This document shows positions 53,201 to 63,500 of a DNA stretch of 64,000 nucleotides, piece by piece. The stretch comes from Lachnoanaerobaculum sanguinis (GTDB lineage: Bacteria > Bacillota > Clostridia > Lachnospirales > Lachnospiraceae). The stretch's first letter is position 1; each line of letters starts with the position of its first letter. The notes below the pieces were generated by a model. That model made no database searches. It was not told the DNA's origin and worked only from the letters and a program-made list of their open reading frames with translations. Made by a program: the position numbers and the translations under genes. The stretch is taken from positions 1 to 64,000 of the forward strand of contig NZ_BTHK01000015.1 of NCBI RefSeq assembly GCF_033242365.1. The letters run 5' to 3'.

Positions 53201-56200
53201 GGTGGTAATGAGGTATCGGATAGCTTCCTGCAGTACTTACATCTCTTCTGTAAGTCTGATAAGGTTTACCCATCTGTCTTGCACCTGAGAGTACTTCGGC
53301 CGCAGGTGTTGCTGTTGCCGAAACCGCATAAAGTTCATCGGTCTTTCCCGTTTCGTAGTGATGTACGGTTACATCTCCTGCATTTCTTCTTATGTAATGG
53401 TATATAACTGTTGTATCTGCAGTATAACTTCCGTTTGCATTTGCAGGAAGATTTGCAGTATCCACTTCAAAATTCGGATCTGTAGTGATTGCCGCTGTTG
53501 TATATGCGGTGTCTCTCGGCTCTCTTGTAACTACATCCGGCACAAGATTGCTTCCGTCCTCATCCTTGATATGCTTTACCGTAAGATTATAAAAATCCGT
53601 CTTAAGTCCAAGGTTCTTGATAGCACTTGGATTATCTATTGTTAAGCTTATATCCACAGTTGACCATTGTGTATTAGGTACCGGAGTCTGATTTGCCTTG
53701 ATTACAGATGCCTTTGTAGTAAATGAAGTAAAGTCATTTCCAACCACAGTGGCAGTACTTGCCACATTTGGTGAAGCAAAGCTGTCACTGGTCAAGTTCT
53801 CCACATAGAGCTTATAATTACCTGCATTGCTGAGCTTATTTGTAAATGAAATATTTCCGTTTGAATCTGTTGTTCCCGATTCAACCACTGTCTCATTTCC
53901 CGTTGCATCAAGCTTTACAAGTATATATGGTCTGTTTGCAATATTTAAATCAGTGCTGTCATAGACTCCGTTATTATTTAAATCATAGAAGGCATGAGTT
54001 GCGATATTGTACTTATGAGTACCTACCTTTGAGTCGGTAAACTCATTTGCACCGTCAATATTATTACCTCTCCATGAAGCTACGGAGTTATTTGCAGTAT
54101 CTGTGGCGAGATTATCCTTGGTATCAGGCATCTCCACCTTATAATTAAAGAGCGCCTCTTCTCCTGCCGTTATACTCTGTCCCGACTTTAAATCGGCCTT
54201 AAACATGGTGACTGATGACCAGTCTGTAATACTTGCAGCAGGTAACCATGTCGCCCCGATATTTCCTTCTATCGTAGCACTTGGAGCATCCGTAGAGTAG
54301 TAAATATCAAACTTAGAGTTATTGGCAGTCACTCCCGATATAGCCTTCGGATATATTTTTGAATCCCTGTCAAGATAGTTTCCGCTGCCGTCTTTTACTA
54401 TAAATTTATCATTTGCATATGGGAAAACATCCATTACATGAAGATTTTCCACCGGGTCATTGGTATTGTTCCATACTCTAACCTGATAATCTAAGATATC
54501 TCCCTTGTCAGCCTTTATACTCGTCTGGTATACACTGTCTGTGGAAAGTTTTACTTTCTTTCCAAGTACCATTGCCTGTGGCGGTACAAAGGTGTAATTG
54601 TATGTCAATGTAGAAAGTCTGTCTGTTGTATTGCCGTTGTTATTGGCATCATATGTGTCAAGGTAGTCTGCGGTATCTGAAGAATATATAATTCCCGGAG
54701 CCGCGCTTGATGCGGCTGTAGTGTTATTATCCCAGCTGAGTATTACCTTTATCTCATGTGGACCTCCGTCCATACCCGCTGTAGGCTTAAACGAAAAATT
54801 TAAATGATCGATTCTGTTCTGTGTATAGTTTCCGTAACCCGGAACTGTAGAACCCGGGAATGTCAGTCCTGTAAGTTCAAACTCGTACGCTGTCTTTCCT
54901 ACATTACCTTTATAATTAGGTATAACCGTAGGAGTAGGATTAACAGTAAATAAATTGGCATTCATCTGCGGCTGCACACTGTCAAACGCAAGGTCCGAAT
55001 CGACTACAACTACCATCTTAGGATTTACGGCAGCTCTTGGGTCCCAAAGTATACTGTTATACCAAATACGTGGTGTTATTTTTATAGTTCCTCCGACACT
55101 TACGGTACTTGTAGCGGAGGTGCCGTTTATACTCATTCCGATATTTTGAAGGTGCATACTTGCATACGGATTTCTTAAATATGCATCGGCCAATGAATAA
55201 CCCAGTTCCTGACCGGCTGCATTTCTTACTCTACCGAAATTTCTGACAAGCTTCCAATATACATCATTGACATGCGCATTCAAATCGTTGATATACGCCG
55301 TATGTGTGGCAGGTGTAAGCTGTGTCTGAACGATAAGACCTACCGCATCTTCATCAAACTGTGAGATAGTTATATCATCATCAAAGACAAGTCTGAAATA
55401 CCTGTACTCAGGCGGTGTTGTCAATGTGGTAGCTACGGAGTTTGCTCTGTAGTCTGTAGCATTGCTCACCTGAACAGGTGTAATATTTGTAGCAATAGTG
55501 GTCCATGTGGTTCCGTTATCGGAGCCGACAAGCTTATTGTGTGAGAGTTTTGCAAGTTCTGTCGCAGTGAATCTTTCAGGTCTGACTCTCAGTTCATATC
55601 CAGTGAGAAGACTTCTTGCCTGCGGCTCATCCTCTATCATTCTGAATGTAACACTGCTTGCAGTCTGCGGTCTTGTACCACCGAACTGATCCACACTTAC
55701 CAAGTAGTTATATTTATAGTCCGCATCCCTCGGTACAAGATTTCCCTTATCTCCGAGTAATGACTTCCTTATACGGATTCTTCTTACATATGAAACATGA
55801 TAGTACAACTCACCGCTTCTTCTTGTAGAGTTATCTAAAGTTCCGTCATCATTTACCAATGTAGTAACCTGTTGCATAATTATTTTCGTCCATGTAGGAG
55901 CTAAAGTAACAGGTTGATTTCCGTCCCACTTAAGCGAAAAAGGTGGCTGTACTACTGTTGCCAGCCCTCTGTCCACTATCTGTGTGATAGTTCTGTCCGT
56001 ACTGTTATATGTCCAGTTCGAGTTGTTTGGAAGTGAAGGATCCCATACTGCGGTAGCCGGAAGAGTAATCTTAAACTCTACTTTTCTCTTATCCATACCC
56101 GCACCGGTACCTGACGGTACTTGTGATACACCGCCGTTGGCTGTATTTGCAGGACCGCTGTAACCGTATCCGAACAAACTTGATACAAAGTCTGTCGACA

Positions 56201-56831
56201 GTCGGTCATTCGTGGCATTGGTTGCATCATCCGATATGTATTCGCTTTTTCTGTTGTTATTTGCAACTGTCGATGTGTCTGCTGACATAATTCCGACCGG
56301 ATATGCCTTTGCAACAAACTGATCGTTTGAACTTGCCAGAGGCGCATCTGTAGCGGGATTTTTCCCTGCTTCAAAAAGCTTTACCGGAATATGGAAAGTC
56401 TCACCGTTTTGCACTGCCGAATTCTTCAGCGTAGCCTTTATCGGTATTGCCGCATATCCTGTATCCAGTCTGGAATAATTTATCTTTACAATATAATAGT
56501 TCGGATCTGAATATATAATATTTACACTGCTTGCACCTGATGCCAAGGTAACGTCACTGACAACAGGAGGTGAAAATATACTCTTGTCAAAATACACATA
56601 CGAAAACGGATTGTACAGTGTAGATACCGCTCCGGAAAGTGTATTTGTAACATAGTATGACTCCTTTTGTGCAACTAAAGATGACGTCTGCCCGGATAAA
56701 CCGTACCTAACATCCGTAGTTATCGCACTACCGCCGGCGCCTGTAGCATATGCTTTCCCCGTCGGGGCAAACAACGACAGCAGTATTGAAAAAATCAGTA
56801 ATAAAAAATAATGCGGTGATTTTTTTCTCAT
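50277..56831 (-). CDS. Giant MucBP-repeat surface adhesin B (complete)
   Basis: 2184 residues. Signal peptide 1-30 (HYFLLLIFSILLSLFAPTG, cut near AYA-TG). An N-terminal region of about 750 residues is homologous to adhesin A (for example WDPSLPNNSNWTYNSTDRTI against WDASLPNNAGWTYNS in A). Next come a DUF11-like segment and an SdrD-B/Cna-B-like domain (THAFYDLNNNGVYDSTDLN near 950-1050). From about residue 1080 there are 13 MucBP-type modules, then a stalk with ATPSQINRPGDRNN and RRGGSGGSSS, the sorting motif VPKTS, a membrane helix (YMILLISSCGAMLLV) and FKKR. The anchor deviates from LPXTG. It binds unknown ligands, probably mucin glycans. MRKKSP start supported by GGAGG upstream. Confidence 0.95.
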   Translation of the reverse strand: MRKKSPHYFLLLIFSILLSLFAPTGKAYATGAGGSAITTDVRYGLSGQTSSLVAQKESYYVTNTLSGAVSTLYNPFSYVYFDKSIFSPPVVSDVTLASGASSVNIIYSDPNYYIVKINYSRLDTGYAAIPIKATLKNSAVQNGETFHIPVKLFEAGKNPATDAPLASSNDQFVAKAYPVGIMSADTSTVANNNRKSEYISDDATNATNDRLSTDFVSSLFGYGYSGPANTANGGVSQVPSGTGAGMDKRKVEFKITLPATAVWDPSLPNNSNWTYNSTDRTITQIVDRGLATVVQPPFSLKWDGNQPVTLAPTWTKIIMQQVTTLVNDDGTLDNSTRRSGELYYHVSYVRRIRIRKSLLGDKGNLVPRDADYKYNYLVSVDQFGGTRPQTASSVTFRMIEDEPQARSLLTGYELRVRPERFTATELAKLSHNKLVGSDNGTTWTTIATNITPVQVSNATDYRANSVATTLTTPPEYRYFRLVFDDDITISQFDEDAVGLIVQTQLTPATHTAYINDLNAHVNDVYWKLVRNFGRVRNAAGQELGYSLADAYLRNPYASMHLQNIGMSINGTSATSTVSVGGTIKITPRIWYNSILWDPRAAVNPKMVVVVDSDLAFDSVQPQMNANLFTVNPTPTVIPNYKGNVGKTAYEFELTGLTFPGSTVPGYGNYTQNRIDHLNFSFKPTAGMDGGPHEIKVILSWDNNTTAASSAAPGIIYSSDTADYLDTYDANNNGNTTDRLSTLTYNYTFVPPQAMVLGKKVKLSTDSVYQTSIKADKGDILDYQVRVWNNTNDPVENLHVMDVFPYANDKFIVKDGSGNYLDRDSKIYPKAISGVTANNSKFDIYYSTDAPSATIEGNIGATWLPAASITDWSSVTMFKADLKSGQSITAGEEALFNYKVEMPDTKDNLATDTANNSVASWRGNNIDGANEFTDSKVGTHKYNIATHAFYDLNNNGVYDSTDLNIANRPYILVKLDATGNETVVESGTTDSNGNISFTNKLSNAGNYKLYVENLTSDSFASPNVASTATVVGNDFTSFTTKASVIKANQTPVPNTQWSTVDISLTIDNPSAIKNLGLKTDFYNLTVKHIKDEDGSNLVPDVVTREPRDTAYTTAAITTDPNFEVDTANLPANANGSYTADTTVIYHYIRRNAGDVTVHHYETGKTDELYAVSATATPAAEVLSGARQMGKPYQTYRRDVSTAGSYPIPHYHLVGTPTGPTSGTFDATAKTVTYFYERNDAPDVTVKYVDIDTGANLTRPESLGSSVMINTPTVLSGTNKEGLAWSSNVLPVDNYDFVSSTTPTNGVFGDGTTSVTYSYRRKNAGNITVHHYEKGTTTELYAPVAGGAVGPEVISGTNKLGLTYQSQERSADIANYHLYQSPNPTQVTFTTTPTELIYYYERDSASPIIIHYYEDGTTNELYSQTPGGTPAAVTVDGTNKLGTTYTTQSMNIPHFHLVSSPANPTVTFGNAPVEVVYKYKRNDAGDVKVHHLEVGTNNILSPAEDLSGAEKSGLTYTTSPKNIPYYTVVNATPAGYTGTYPATGLTEVTYYYSRNDAGNVLVHHFEVGTSNSLLPDEILSGAGKAGLAYTTNAGTVANFTVVNATPANNTGVYPANGTTVVTYYYKRDDAGNVTVHHFEVGTSNALAADENLSGVSKAGLSYTTSPASIANFTVVNPTPANHIGTFTPGTNYIVTYEYRRDDAGDVTVMYTDRDGNELDTRDILSGTNKLGLPYTTAPKTIGSLVLVNSPANATGVFTIAPQVVNYVYKRDDAGDVTIYHKSVHDGSDLVAPTVLSGIEKLGLAYTSSVENIANFDIDTMPANATGVFTHGAQTVTYLYRRKDAGDVTVRYLDVHGNSIESDDTISGANKLGLNYTTSPKAIPYYDLVVNPANATGVFTTSPINVEYIYKRQDAGNVIIEYLDENGNVPLVETTVLNGSEQIGVPYTSELKSFDYYDLISMPANANGVFNPGTQRVTYIYRRQDAGDVIAHYINPAGVALDADEVLDGSRKLGLAYSTSAKAIAGYHLERVEGAESGLFSTAQIEINYVYVKDPSVIIYPDPLHPATPSQINRPGDRNNDIIIRPIATPSIATSSNGRRGGSGGSSSIRPTQTVVEKKEEIKADAINVEPVKPEIIIEDPKKFTAETVSDRRPLSVPKTSDNTDLFKYMILLISSCGAMLLVFKKR
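50690..53590 (-). repeat. MucBP-type module array of adhesin B (13 modules)
   Basis: In order the modules begin VKHIKDED, VTVHHYETG, VTVKYVDID, ITVHHYEKG, IIIHYYEDG, VKVHHLEVG, VLVHHFEVG, VTVHHFEVG, VTVMYTDRD, VTIYHKSVHD, VTVRYLDVHG, VIIEYLDENG and VIAHYINPAG. Most end in (R/K)xDAG. The last five correspond one to one with the last five of adhesin C. Confidence 0.9.
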
Positions 56832-56950
56832 ATTTCCTCCGTAATAAAATCATGTATATTAAAAATGTTATTATTTGCCGTATACAAAACAAAATTTTAA
56901 CATCATTATCCTTTTACATTTTATAGTAATCTAGGAATAATTACTATGGT

Positions 56951-56963
56951 TAAATTCTTACAA
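56951..56963. promoter_or_regulatory. TTGTAAGAATTTA element upstream of adhesin B
   Basis: Thirteen bases identical to the palindrome upstream of adhesin A, 120 bp before adhesin B. Here the second arm is degenerate. Confidence 0.4.
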
Positions 56964-56970
56964 TATCTTT

Positions 56971-57147
56971 TCAACAGTTGTCTTTTAATGTAAAAAGCCC
57001 GACACTATAGTCCGGCTTTCCTATTCCATCATACCCATTTCTGTCTATATCTTTTAGTAACTGTAGTATTCTCTTCAATGTCTTCTTATCTTGTCTTGTC
57101 CAATATTCAAAATCTTCCCATGCCTCATCTGTCCATGATTTAATCAT
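56971..57147 (-). pseudogene. Truncated YoeB-type toxin
   Basis: 58 codons starting ATG at 57147, overlapping the antitoxin stop by 8 nt. MIKSWTDEAWEDFEYWTRQD, KKTLKRILQLLKDIDRNG and GIGKP match the first half of YoeB toxins closely. After GIGKP the sequence departs from the family and stops at DNC. The second half, including the catalytic arginine and C-terminal histidine/tyrosine of the RNase site, is missing. An intrinsic terminator overlaps the break. It should be inactive as an mRNA interferase. Confidence 0.85.
56992..57019 (-). terminator. Terminator inside the toxin remnant
   Basis: Minus-strand AAAGCCGGAC-TATAGT-GTCGGGCTTT stem (one mismatch) followed by T run, located exactly where the YoeB similarity ends. 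Confidence 0.8.
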
Positions 57148-57403
57148 CCGGATTTACCTCATGTATTGTACCGCCTGTCCTCTCCATTTCAGCAATTGAT
57201 TTTTTTAATCTGGATATATTTTCCGAGCTGTAGAAAGGATCATTATCCGCTGTGATTTCAAAAGGAATTCTTCTCTCTCTAACAGCTTTTTTTGCAAATA
57301 CACAAAATGCTGTCGTCATACTCATTCCGATATCTGAACAAAATGAATCAAATTGCTTTTTCAGTTCTTCATCCATACGTATATTTACATTCGTCTGTGC
57401 CAT
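57140..57403 (-). CDS. RelB/DinJ-family antitoxin
   Basis: 87 residues. N-terminal ribbon-helix-helix (AQTNVNIRMDEELKKQFDSF, DIGMSMTTAFCVFAKKAV) and a flexible acidic C-terminal tail ending EVNPDD that would wrap the toxin. It is intact although its partner is truncated. Normally it represses its own promoter; an orphan antitoxin could still do this or neutralise toxins encoded elsewhere. Confidence 0.93.
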   Translation of the reverse strand: MAQTNVNIRMDEELKKQFDSFCSDIGMSMTTAFCVFAKKAVRERRIPFEITADNDPFYSSENISRLKKSIAEMERTGGTIHEVNPDD

Positions 57404-57468
57404 AATATTTACTCCTTTTTTATATCATTTTATATATTTTTATTTACAATGTCAATAATTTAAATATC

Positions 57469-57496
57469 AAAAAGCCCCCCGGCAAATGCCGGAGGG
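57469..57496 (-). terminator. Terminator after adhesin C
   Basis: Minus-strand CCCTCCGGCA / TGCCGGGGGG stem followed by a T run, 6 bp beyond the adhesin C stop. Confidence 0.88.
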
Positions 57497-57502
57497 TGAA
57501 AT

Positions 57503-60500
57503 TTATCTTTCTTCTTTTTTCTTTAATGCAAGTACCAATGCCGCTGTGATTGAACTCATAAGGATAAATATATATCCTCTTACATCTCTTTCATCAGCTG
57601 TTTTCGGTACAGCCAAAGCCTTTCTTTGATTCTTATCAAATCCTATCTTATTTGTATCGGTCTTATCTGTATTAATAACAGGCTTGTCTATAACAGGTTC
57701 AGGAGTAGTAACTCCTCCCTTTGAATTTATATCATTTACCGTTACAGTCTTACCCGGTCTTACTACGGAATTTCCACCTGATGAACCACCTGACGATCCG
57801 CCTCTCTTTATATTTGAAGGTGTAGCAGTGGACGGTGTGGCTGTCGGCCTTATAACAATATCCTGATCTCTTCCCGGAATATTAATCTGGCTTGGTGTAG
57901 CAATCCTTGAAGGATTCGGGTTAACCGGTGTTGACGGATTAATATTACTTGGGTTAACAGGTATTGAAGGATTAATAACACTTGGAGTTACAGGATTGAT
58001 GACACTTGGATTAACCGGTGTCACAGGAGTTAGAGGTCCCGGTATGATTACCGCACTCGGATCCTTCTTATAAATGTATGTTACTACTATTTCTCCTGTT
58101 GTAAATATTCCTGTATTTGCACCCTGTATCAAGTATAAACTGTATCCGGCAATAGCCTTTTCAGTTGTTGCATACGGAAGTCCGAGGCTTCTTGTACCGT
58201 CAAGTACTTCGTCACTTTCTATCGGCAGTCCTGCAGTATTTAAGTAACGGGCAATTACATTTCCTGCATCTTTTCTCCTATATACATAGGTTACAGTCTG
58301 ACTTCCGCTTACAAAAGTTCCGTTAGCATTAGTAGGTACAGATATTACATCAAAGTTATCAAATGACTTTACACTTGAAGTATATGGCATTCCAAGCTTC
58401 TCTGTTCCGTCAAGTACCTCCGGAGTCTCAAGAGGAACGTTTCCGTTCTCATCCAAATGTTCTATAACAACATTTCCCGCATCCTGACGCTTATATATGT
58501 AGTCAACTGTTATAGGCGCTACTGTAAATACTCCGTTTGCATTGGTCGGTACTGTTATAAGATCATAATAAGGAATAGTCTTAGGTGATGTAGTATAGGG
58601 CAGTCCTACATTATCACTTCCTGTAATATTATCAGGTGTTTCAATGCTGTTTCCATGATTATCAAGATAATTTACTCTTACTCCACCTGACTGTTTTCTC
58701 TTATACAGATATGTTACAGTCTGAGCACCGCTTGCGAATGTACCGTTTGCGTTTGCCGGTACGCTGCTTACCTCAAAGTCTGCATAACTTTCAGGACTTG
58801 TTGTATATGGCAATCCGAGCTTTCTTGTTCCGTCAAGTACTGTCGGTGAACTGAGATCGCTGTTGTCATATACCGACTTATGATAAACTGTCACATTTCC
58901 GGCATCACTTCTTCTGTAAACATAAGTTACAGTCTGTGGCCCCGATGTGAATACACCGTTTGCGTTAACAGGTGTGCTCACCAATGTGAAGTTCGGTATG
59001 GTTCTTGCTGTTGTAGTATAAGGAAGTCCAAGTTTTCCGACTCCTGACTGAACATCAGGTGTTGAAATAACATTACCCTCATCATCTACATAAACTGTTG
59101 TTACATCTCCTGCCGGTTTTCTTCTATATTCATATATTACAGTCTGAGAACCTGCGGTAAATGTACCGTTCTTATTAGCCGGCTGGGCAACCAACTCATA
59201 ATCTGTGATGTTCTCTTCATTTGTAGTATATGGAAGTCCGAGTTTTCCGACACCGCTTAGTAAAACGTCACTATGTAGTGATGTTCCCGTTCCCTGCTCA
59301 AGATATTTTACAGTAACATCTCCGGCATCGTTTCTTGTGTAATAGTATGTTACAACTGTTGTTCCGCTTGCAGGATAATTTCCGCTATGGTCTGTAGGTG
59401 TAGCATTTACCACAGTGTAGTTTGCCACAGCCGCAGGACTTGTAGTGTATGTAAGTCCCGACTTTCCTACTCCGCTTAAGTTCTCATCAGGTGATACCTG
59501 TGTAGTACTTCCTGCTTCATAGTGGTGAACCAATACATTTCCTGCATCATTTCTTCTGTACTCGTAGATTACAGTCTGCGCTCCTGCAGTAAATGTACCG
59601 TTCTTATTGGCCGGCTGAGCTACCAGTGTAAAATGTGGAATACTCTGATCGTTGGTTGTATAAGGAAGACCGAGCTTACCTGTACCGCTTAAGTTCTCGT
59701 CAGCCGCCACAGATGTGGTAGTTCCCTGCTCATAGTGATGTACCGTAACATCTCCTGCATTATTTCTTGTGTAGTAGTATGTTACTACTGTAGTTCCGGT
59801 ATTAGGATATGTTCCGGTGTGGTCTGCAGGTGTTGCGTTTACTACTGTGTAGTTTGTTACAGTTGCCGGACTTGTATTATATGTAAGTCCCATCTTACCT
59901 ACACCACTTAGGTTTTCATCCGCCGATACAGATGTGGTAGTTCCCTGCTCATAATGATGTATCAAAACATTTCCTGCATCTTTTCTTCTGTACTTGTAGA
60001 TTAAAGTCTGCGCGCTTGTACCATGTGTAAGGTTTGTTGTACCTGTTGCACTTGGTGTTGTCGCACTTGGTGCTCCGCTTGTATCTACTCCTACATACTC
60101 AAAGTTGGCTATATTTGCTTCCTTATTTGTGAAGCTTTCAGTCACTCCGAGTTTTCCGCTTCCTGAAACTACCACTGCACTTGGTGTACCTCCTGTAGGA
60201 GAGTAAAGCTCTGTTGTAGTTCCATCCTCATAGTGATGTACCGTAATGTTGGCCGCATCTTTTCTTCTGTAATAATAATTTACTACCTGATTGCCTGCCA
60301 CATATGTAACTGTGGTTGCTCCTGTAGTTGTATTCGGAGTATTTGCACCGCTTGCTCCTGTTACATCTACTCTAACAAACTCATAGTTATCGATATCGGC
60401 TTCCTTATTTGTAAGGTCTTCACTAAGTCCAAGCTTTCCGGCACCGTTAAATACCTCCGCACTTGGAGTTGTGGATCCGCCATGCTTATAAAGCTGTGTT

Positions 60501-63500
60501 GTAGTTCCGTCTATATAGTGGTTGACTGTGATATTTCCTGCGTTCTTACGTTTGTACTCATAAGTTACTGTAATATCACTGCCTGCCGCCGGATAGTTAC
60601 CTGTATGACCTGTAGGTGTTGCACTTACCAAGTCATAGTTTGTAAATGTATTCGGTGTAGTTGTATATGTCAGTCCAAGTTTTCCCGCTCCGCTCATTGT
60701 ATCAGGTGATTGAAGAGGTGTATTGGTTCCCTGCTCTACATATTTTACTATAACATTTCCGGCATCTTTTCGTCTGTACTTGTAGATAACAGCCTGTGCA
60801 GCTGTTCCATGTGTAAGCGTTGTTGCTCCTGTGCTGCTTGGGCTTGTAGCTGAAGGTGCTCCACTTATATCTACACTCACATATTCAAAGTTTGCAATAT
60901 TTGCAGCCTGATTTGTAAGGTTCTCAGTTAATCCAAGTTTTCCTGCTCCTGAGATTGTAACCGCACCCGGTGTACCTCCTGTCGGAGAATACAGTTCGGT
61001 TGTAGTTCCGTCCTCATAGTGGTGTACTGTAATATTTGCCGCATTCTTTCTTCTATACCTATATATTACAGTCTGTGCTCCTGTCTGATATGTAACATTT
61101 GTCTGTCCTGAGCCTCCGGTTGCCGTAAGCCCCGGTGCTCCGCTTGTATCCACACTGACATATTCATAGTTGTCTATGTCGGCTTCTCTGTTTACAAATG
61201 TTTCACTCAGTCCGAGCTTTCCTGTTCCGTCAAATACCTCAGCACTTGGAGCTGCGGCTCCTGTAGGCTTATACAGTTCACTTGACTGTCCTACTTCGTA
61301 GTGATGTACGGTAATATTACCTGCATTATTTCTCTTATAATAATAAGTTACTACCTGATTACCGCTCTGATATGTACCGTTTTGGTTGCTTGGTACTGTC
61401 ACCACTGTGAAGTTCGGAATAGTCTGTGTGGTTGTTGTATAAGGTAGACCGAGCTTTCCGGCTCCCGGTAATGTCATATCAGGTACCAGCTGAGTTGTAG
61501 TTCCCTGTTCATAATGATGTACTATAACATCTCCGGCATCTTTTCGTTTGTACTTATAAATAACTGTCTGTGCTGTATTTCTATGTGTAAGTGTTGTCTC
61601 TCCTGTGCTGCTTGGGCTTGTAGCAGAAGGCGCTCCGCTTACATCTATTCCTACATAATCGTAGTTGTCTATATCGGCAGCTTTATTTGTAAGATCTTCA
61701 GTCAATCCAAGTTTTCCTGTTCCCGAAATGGTCACTGCACTTGGTGTTCCTCCGGCCGTCTGTGAATAAAGCTCTGTGGTAGTTCCGTCCTCATAGTGAT
61801 GTACTGTTATGTTTGCCGCATTCTTTCTCTTATAATAATAAGTTACGGTCTGCGGTGTACTAATGTAAGTAACAGTTGTTGCACCTGTTGCACTTGGTGA
61901 AGTCGCACTGCCGGCTCCTGTTCTGTCAACACTTACATACTCAAAGTTGTCTATATCAGCCGCCTTGTTTGTAAGGTTCTCAGTCAGACCAAGCTTAGCT
62001 GTACCGTCAAATACCTCTGCACTTGGGGTAGTAGCTCCTGCCGGTTTATAAAGTTCGGTAGTCTGACCCACCTCATAGTGGTGTACTGTAATATCTCCCG
62101 CCTGTTTTCTCTTATACTTAAGTATAACGACATTCTGACCCGGATTCAGTGTACCGGTAAGAGGTCTGCCGTTTGTAAGATCAGGCTCAGCATATTCAAA
62201 GTTTGTTACACCTGTAAGTGCAGTCGGTGGAGTAACATTATATGCCGCTCTAAATGTATGTGTAGAATCTGTATCCGGCACATTTCCGCTTCCGTCATCA
62301 AGAGGTATCGGATTGCCCGACATATCTACATATTTTACTTTAAGTGTTGAATTGCTTGCTTCAAGGGCCGCATTGGCAGTCTTTTTATCCGCACTCGGTG
62401 TTACGGTTACATTTGCCTCAAATACGGCGTTGCCGCCAAGTGTAGCGTTGTTAAAATCATTACCTATTACAAGTGATGTTGAAGTAACATGTATTCCGCT
62501 TAATGTATCTCCCGTACCCGGAGTAACTACTACCTTGTATGTACCCTGAGTTGAGATATTGTCAAATGCATAGTCACCGTTGGCATCAGCTGTAGTAGTA
62601 ACAGGGTTACCGCTTGCATCAAGCACCGGAGTTCCGTCAGACTTATAAAGTGCTACGCTTCTTCCTGCTGCAGGTGCATCATCATCTGTTGTAAGGTATG
62701 TACCGTTTGCAGTTCCGCCTGTAGGAGGTACATCATAGTAAATCTTACCGCTTATTTTGTACTTCTTAGGTGTTACTGTATTGGCAAGTGCCTCGAAAGC
62801 TCCGGTATAGTTATCACCTGAGAATCCTGCAAAGGTATTTACCGCCTTATCTGTAGTATCAAGCGGTACTGTACTTGGCATCTTTGCTTTAAATGTGATT
62901 ACATCCGTACTGTGACTTGCAAGTACATGTCCCGGCTTCATCTTTGCTCTGAACATAGTTACAGCTGACCAGTCAGATACTGATGTAGTCCAAGTTGCTC
63001 CTGCATAGTTTGCAGCTATATTACCCTCTGTAACAGGAGTTGTACTGTATTCATATGTATAATTTGAATTTGCATTTATCGGTCCGGCAAGTGTTACCTT
63101 ATATGTAGAACCTCTATCTGCATAATTACCCTGCTGATCAGGTGCTACAGCCTTATCACCTACATGAGGTAATATATCAAAAAATGTATAACCGCTGATA
63201 GAGTCAACTGAATTGTTAAATATATTTAACTGATAATCTACTATCTGCTCACTGTCAGGAGTGGTAATAGATGAATACTGTGTATTTCCGGCATCCGCTC
63301 TCTTCGATCTCTTGGTTAGTATAAGCTCAAGTGGCGGAGTATATACATACTTTTCTTGCTTACTTGAGAACTTCTCTGTGGTATTACCGTCATTGTCAAG
63401 ATCAAGTGTATCCGCATAAAGTCCCGGTATCTGACTGCTTACGGGCGCTTCCTCATTGTTATCCCATGAAAAATATGTATCTATAGTACCGGGTCCTGCC

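Noticed and set aside
58050..62350. Regular repeats that might be mistaken for a CRISPR array
   Set aside because: Units are about 210-285 bp, in frame, encode MucBP modules without breaks and have no short conserved repeat with unique spacers.
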